The notes under the pieces: model-generated
What the model saw: only the letters and a program-made list of their open reading frames with translations
Databases searched by the model: none
What the model was told of the DNA's origin: nothing
NCBI RefSeq assembly: GCF_013359695.1
Contig: NZ_JABFMU010000022.1
Coordinates: 1 to 64,000 of the forward strand
Reading direction: 5' to 3'
Source of the DNA: Pseudomonas sp. C2B4
GTDB taxonomy: Bacteria > Pseudomonadota > Gammaproteobacteria > Pseudomonadales > Pseudomonadaceae
DNA: 64,000 nucleotides
Position numbers and translations under genes: made by a program
Shown: one piece after another, positions 62,776 through 64,000 of the stretch
How the letters are laid out: the number at the start of each line of letters is the position of its first letter
Position numbering within the stretch: the stretch's first letter is position 1

Positions 62776-62952
62776 TCAACGCAGGGCGTTGAGGGTTGCG
62801 TTGTGGGGAATGCAGCGCTCGAAATTGCAGCTGGCGTATTCACGGGGCAGGTTGCGCAACTGCTCCACGCGCCAGGCGGCTGCGCCATAGAGCCCGAGCG
62901 TGAACGCGCAGGTGAGGAAAATGGCGAGGTACCTTTTTGTTCTGGTGTTCAT
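62776..62952 (-). CDS. Small single-span membrane protein
   Basis: 58 residues starting MNTRTKRYLAIFLTCAFTLGLYGAAAW: a basic start and one hydrophobic span, then a short tail with two cysteines (ASCNFERCIPHN) that could form a disulfide in the periplasm. The start at 62952 has AGAGG upstream; a longer frame lacks support. Convergent with pobR. Function unknown. Confidence 0.6.
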   Translation of the reverse strand: MNTRTKRYLAIFLTCAFTLGLYGAAAWRVEQLRNLPREYASCNFERCIPHNATLNALR

Positions 62953-63071
62953 GGCATGGACCTCTGAACGAATACCCTTGGGTATTACCTTGAGCATAGG
63001 TCAGCGCCGGTGAGTTGCCAGCAAACCGGGCCGTGCATCTGCCATGACATTCAGAACACTGATGTTTCCCA

Positions 63072-63163
63072 ATGTGGGAGTGAGCCTGCTCGCGAAAGCG
63101 GTGGATCAGGCAACATCATCGTTGAATGTAGCGGCCCCTTCGCGAGCAGGCTCGCTCCCACAG
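63072..63163. repeat. REPIN before the LysR gene end
   Basis: atgtgggagtgagcctgctcgcgaaagcgg and the inverted ccccttcgcgagcaggctcgctcccacag; the left unit has one change (gtgagc). Confidence 0.83.
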
Positions 63164-63173
63164 GGAATTGCGG

Positions 63174-64000
63174 TTACAGGCCAATATCCCACGCGGGCTC
63201 TTCGGGAAACCTCACCACCAGAAAATCCAGCAGGCTGCGCAACGCCGCCGGCATGTGTTTGCGCGAGGCGTAGACCGCGTACACGTTCATCTGCCGCGGT
63301 TCGGCCTGGGGCAGCAGGCGAACCAGTTCGCCGCTGTGGATGTGCACACCGGCCTGATAGGTGGGCAGCATGGCCACCCCGGCGCCGGCCATCGCCGCGC
63401 GCAACAGCGTGCTGGCTTCGTTGGCGCTGATGTTGCCTTGCACCGGCACCGACACCTGTTCGCCATCCTGTTCGAAATGCCAGAGGCTTTTGCCGAAGTA
63501 GGAGTGGGTCAGGCAGTTGTGCTGGCTCAGGTCTTCGACCCGCTTCGGTACTGGATGCTCGCGCAGGTAGGCGGGGGAAGCGCAAATCACCGAACGACAG
63601 ACGGTCAGTCGCCGGGCGATCAGGTTCGGGTCCAGGTCGTTGCTGGTGCGGATGGCCAGGTCGATGCGTTCATCCACCAGGTTCACCGTGCGGTCGAGCA
63701 TCTGCATATCGATGCTGACGCCGGGGTAGCGCTTGACGTACGCCGCCATGGCATCAGCCAGTTGTGCCTGGCCGAACGAAGTGCTGACGCTGATACGCAG
63801 CAGACCGCGCGGCGCTTCGTCCGGCTCGCTGACGGCGGCTTGCAGGTCGTTGCACAGTTCCAGCATCTGCCGACAACGGGGCAGGGTTTCGCTGCCGGCG
63901 GCAGTCAGGCTCAACTTGCGGGTGGTGCGGTGCATCAGGCGCGCGCCGACCCAGTCTTCCAGTTCCGCCAGATACCGCGAAACCACCGGCCGTGACAGCT
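63174..64000 (-). CDS. LysR-family transcriptional regulator, 5' end outside the window
   Basis: About 275 residues are visible; the gene runs off the right edge. The visible frame begins inside the helix-turn-helix (LSRPVVSRYLAELEDWVGARLMHRTTRKLSLTAAG), so roughly 25-30 N-terminal residues are missing. The effector domain is complete (VDERIDLAIRTSNDLDPNLIARRL...MAGAGVAMLPTYQAG). Subfamily of the many CrgA/AaeR-like LysR proteins; target unknown. Confidence 0.88.
   Translation of the reverse strand, partial: LSRPVVSRYLAELEDWVGARLMHRTTRKLSLTAAGSETLPRCRQMLELCNDLQAAVSEPDEAPRGLLRISVSTSFGQAQLADAMAAYVKRYPGVSIDMQMLDRTVNLVDERIDLAIRTSNDLDPNLIARRLTVCRSVICASPAYLREHPVPKRVEDLSQHNCLTHSYFGKSLWHFEQDGEQVSVPVQGNISANEASTLLRAAMAGAGVAMLPTYQAGVHIHSGELVRLLPQAEPRQMNVYAVYASRKHMPAALRSLLDFLVVRFPEEPAWDIGL

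Overview
The window is a core-genome segment of a fluorescent pseudomonad (Pseudomonas fluorescens/putida side of the genus). This rests on high G+C, pseudomonad protein sequences, long runs of gene order recalled from P. aeruginosa and P. putida, and at least fourteen REP/REPIN-type inverted repeats of the 'gtgggagcgagcctgctcgc' kind between genes. No rRNA, tRNA, CRISPR, insertion sequence or prophage is visible.

Layout. 0-8.4 kb: an old-yellow-enzyme reductase, the glycerol regulon glpD-glpR-glpK-glpF with tandem GlpR-like operators at glpD, a Cys-tRNA(Pro) deacylase and a PhzF protein. 8.4-10.5 kb: argF plus a translationally coupled ABC ATPase behind an ArgR-type operator. 10.9-20.1 kb: a molybdopterin oxidoreductase, monothiol glutaredoxin, bacterioferritin and its ferredoxin Bfd (Fur-like box), a 2-Cys peroxiredoxin, rnt-pyrC, motY and argG (second tandem ArgR operator). 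20.1-22.4 kb: a short A+T-rich patch with an orphan membrane protein, a LuxR-type response regulator and a 59-residue protein. 22.4-26.8 kb: nth and an Rnf/Rsx-type electron-transfer operon. 27-35 kb: metG, mrp, an SDR, hugZ, fxsA, groES-groEL. 35-40 kb: a PAP2 phosphatase, colR-colS, a methyltransferase, inaA and a small secreted protein, with ColR-like boxes in front of the PAP2 gene and in front of the methyltransferase. 40-50 kb: an RND pump with its adaptor (MexVW-like) and an imelysin/di-haem/imelysin/DUF1513 cassette. 50-58.8 kb: bifA, sodB, argO-ACT-argP, an epimerase, a coiled-coil membrane protein and a double-Cache secreted protein. 58.9-64 kb: an MFS exporter, pobA, its AraC-type regulator and the start-truncated end of a LysR regulator.

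The most unusual item is the Rnf operon. It has A, B, D, G and E but no rnfC (the NADH/FMN subunit). RnfB lacks its N-terminal membrane anchor and carries a long C-terminal helical repeat tail resembling the tail normally found on RnfC. RnfA has lost both, and RnfE one, of the four cysteines that hold the intramembrane [2Fe-2S] cluster in canonical complexes, while the flavin-attachment threonines of RnfD and RnfG remain. It looks like a rewired, NADH-independent derivative of Rnf. Several regulatory circuits can be read directly from operator matches: ArgR at argF and argG, ColR at the ColRS-flanking genes, GlpR at glpD, Fur at bfd and probably at the imelysin cassette, and sigma-32 at groES.
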